Positions 4,224 to 6,123 of a stretch of DNA of 6,123 nucleotides are shown here, piece after piece (the first letter of the stretch is position 1; every line of letters starts with the position of its first letter). The stretch is taken from contig CAMYAA010000070.1 of the NCBI GenBank assembly GCA_947253615.1, positions 1 to 6,123 of the forward strand. The letters are read 5' to 3'. The notes under the pieces were generated by a model. It did no database searches and was not told the DNA's origin. It was given only the letters and a program-made list of their open reading frames with translations. Source of the DNA: an uncultured Sutterellaceae bacterium. Its GTDB lineage: Bacteria > Pseudomonadota > Gammaproteobacteria > Burkholderiales > Burkholderiaceae_F. The position numbers and the translations under genes were made by a program.

Positions 4224-6075
4224 TTACTTCTTGGCTAAAGCGGCCTCTTTCTTTTGTTGCTTAAATCCGTACGGATCATGAGCGTCATTTAAATCTTCAT
4301 AGCCTTCTTCAAACGTCATTTCATTGACGTTCATCCCTTCTAAGGCCTGACGAATCGAACGGTCCATACGACGAGCGGCAAACGTTTCCGTGCCTTTGGC
4401 CAACGCTTCAATGGCCGCCTTGAGTCGAGGCGTATCCTCACTCGTACGAGCTGCTTCAAGCGCCGCAATAAGGCCATCAATCGAGGCACGCTCTTCATCA
4501 TTTAATAAGTCCCCATCGGTCGAGACGGCCGAATGAATACTCTCTAAAATGCGACGCGATTCCACTTCTTGCTCACGCCATTCACGCAAACGCATGTCCT
4601 CGGAGGCTTGTTCATTGCCCTCTTCGAGCATCTTCACAATATCGTCGTCACTCAAACCATAGCTGGGCTTAACTTGAATACTCGCTTCCACCCCGGTCTT
4701 CATTTCACGAGCGCTCACGCTCAAGAGCCCGTCGGCGTCCACTTGGAACGTCACACGAATGCGAGCCGCGCCCGCGACCATCGGAGGAATGCCGCGTAAT
4801 TCAAAACGCGCTAACGAGCGACAGGCATCCACAAGTTCGCGTTCGCCTTGAACCACATGAATCGCCATGGCCGTTTGGCCGTCCTTAAACGTCGTAAAGT
4901 CCTGCGCACGCGCCACCGGAATCGCACTGTTGCGAGGAATGACCTTTTCAACCAATCCGCCCATCGTTTCTAACCCTAACGATAAGGGCGTCACGTCAAG
5001 GAGTAACCAGTCGTCTTCGTTATTGGTGTTACCCACCAACTTGTTGGCTTGCATGGACGCGCCAATCGCCACGACTTGATCAGGGTCGATCCCCGTTAAG
5101 GGATCCATCCCAAATTGCGCTTTGACCGCTTCGCGAACGCAGGGCATGCGCGTCGCGCCACCCACTAACACCACCCCTTTCACAGCTTGGGGCGTTAATT
5201 TCGCGTCCGAGAGCGTACGCTTGACGGCCGTCAAGGTCTTATTGACTAACGGGGCACTTAACGCATTAAAGGTCGCTCGATCCAAATCAAGCACTAACGT
5301 ACGCCCGTCATCCAAGACCCAATCAATGGTCGTCTTTTCATTGTCCGTCAACGCTTCTTTCGCCGCGCGAGACGCACTCAAGAGGCGACGCGTTTCCGCG
5401 GCCGATAAACCCTGCGGATCCACCCCGGCCGTCTGAAGGACCGTGCGGAAAAGTAACGCATCAAAGTCGTCTCCACCAAGCGCCGAGTCGCCCCCGGTGG
5501 CTAACACTTCAAAAACACCCTTCGTTAACTTTAAGAGCGAAACGTCAAAGGTGCCGCCCCCTAAGTCATAAACGAGGTAAACCCCTTCGGCCGCATTATC
5601 AAGCCCATAGGCTAAGGCCGCGGCCGTCGGTTCATTTAATAAACGTAAAACGGATAAATTGGCTAAACGCGCGGCATCCTTCGTCGCTTGACGCTGGGCA
5701 TCATCAAAGTAAGCCGGTACCGTAATCACAGCCCCCGTTAACGGCCCACCGAGACGCTCTTCTGCACGACGCGCTAAGGTCTTTAATACCTCAGCACTCA
5801 CTTCAATCGGACTCTTGTCCCCTTGACGCGTACGAAGACGAATAATCTTGTCGTCCGACACAAATTCATAGGGCAAATGCGAAATATCCGTTAAGTCCTT
5901 GAGGGTACGACCAATCAAACGCTTAGCCGAGCTAATCGTGTTTTTCGGGTCCGTACTGGCATTGGCCAAGGCTTCATAGCCCACACGAACCTCGTCGTTG
6001 TCTAAGTACTCAACCACGCTCGGTAAAAGGGCACGCCCTTGCTCGTCCGCAATCACGGTGCTCGAACCACTAATC
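4224..6075 (-). CDS. hscA: Fe-S assembly chaperone HscA (Hsp70 family), N-terminus missing at contig end
   Basis: HscA is the Hsp70 ATPase that, with co-chaperone HscB, binds the LPPVK motif of IscU and promotes cluster transfer. Counting from the first real residue (Ile, codon 6074-6072), about 616 residues are present. Seen are [20 protein letters not shown] (116-135), [14 protein letters not shown] (144-157), the phosphate-2 loop DLGGGTFD (170-177), [11 protein letters not shown] (195-205), the adenosine motif [11 protein letters not shown] (301-311), the interdomain linker [18 protein letters not shown] (357-374) and the substrate-binding domain with [17 protein letters not shown] (399-415) and [13 protein letters not shown] (443-455). 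By comparison with E. coli HscA about 36 residues, including the phosphate-1 motif IDLGTTNS, are lost because the contig ends in adapter; this is not a biological truncation. The C-terminus runs roughly 30 residues past the E. coli end. It stops at TAA 4224-4226. Confidence 0.97.
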
Positions 6076-6123
6076 CTGTCTCTTATACACATCTCCGAGC
6101 CCACGAGACCGTACTAGATCTCG
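6076..6123. other. Illumina Nextera adapter read-through (sequencing artefact)
   Basis: CTGTCTCTTATACACATCT (6076-6094) is the complement of the Tn5 mosaic end used in Nextera tagmentation. It is followed by CCGAGCCCACGAGAC (6095-6109), the rest of the read-2 transposase adapter. Then come the 8-base i7 index CGTACTAG (6110-6117; I recall it as N702) and ATCTCG (6118-6123), the start of the P7 sequence. Genomic DNA ends at 6075. Translated backwards this stretch yields [10 protein letters not shown], which a gene caller would wrongly join to HscA. Confidence 0.98.

Noticed and set aside
5122..5436. Plus-strand frame of 104 codons inside hscA
   Set aside because: Antisense shadow of a strongly conserved chaperone gene; no ribosome binding site or motif seen.
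6076..6094. Tn5 mosaic end as evidence of a natural transposon
   Set aside because: It is followed by adapter, index and P7 bases, so it comes from library preparation.
1..6123. CRISPR array, tRNA, rRNA or insertion sequence
   Set aside because: I saw no regularly spaced direct repeats, no tRNA or rRNA-like segments and no transposase coding sequence.

Overview
This window is a proteobacterial chromosomal segment, most likely beta- or gammaproteobacterial. It carries the distal half of a housekeeping iron-sulfur cluster (isc) operon and, beyond that operon's terminator, a broken nuclease-helicase gene followed by a Nudix hydrolase gene. All genes are on the minus strand, so transcription runs from high to low coordinates. 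The hscA-fdx-iscX order, the 66-residue IscX and the Fdx cysteine pattern support the proteobacterial assignment; I cannot fix the genus. In the 13 leucine codons I read at the start of hscA, TTA, TTG, CTC and CTT are used and CTG is absent, which is not typical of a proteobacterium of middling GC content.

Layout in transcription order. Bases 6076-6123 are not biological: they are an Illumina Nextera adapter with an i7 index, so the contig end lies inside hscA. hscA (6075-4224) lacks roughly its first 36 codons. A 119-base gap with a long inverted repeat follows, then fdx (4104-3766), a terminator-like hairpin placed just before the iscX ribosome binding site, iscX (3697-3497), and a strong intrinsic terminator (3475-3450) that closes the operon. 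HscA is the specialised Hsp70 that, with HscB, drives cluster release from the IscU scaffold; Fdx supplies electrons; IscX modulates the cysteine desulfurase IscS.

After a promoter-bearing gap with a 10-base palindrome, positions 3313-298 hold what was one gene of about 1000 codons: an N-terminal phospholipase D-like (HKD) nuclease domain, a superfamily 2 helicase and a C-terminal DUF3427 region. It is now broken by three frameshifts and one in-frame stop. One frameshift lies inside the HKD catalytic motif. Because the adapter shows Illumina chemistry, where single-base indel errors are rare, real gene decay is the better explanation. The helicase core itself remains open with all its motifs.

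Forty-two bases downstream, a Nudix (MutT-type) pyrophosphohydrolase gene starts and runs off the left edge. The nuclease-helicase/Nudix pair looks like an accessory cassette, possibly for defence or nucleic-acid repair, inserted beside a core operon. That role is inference.
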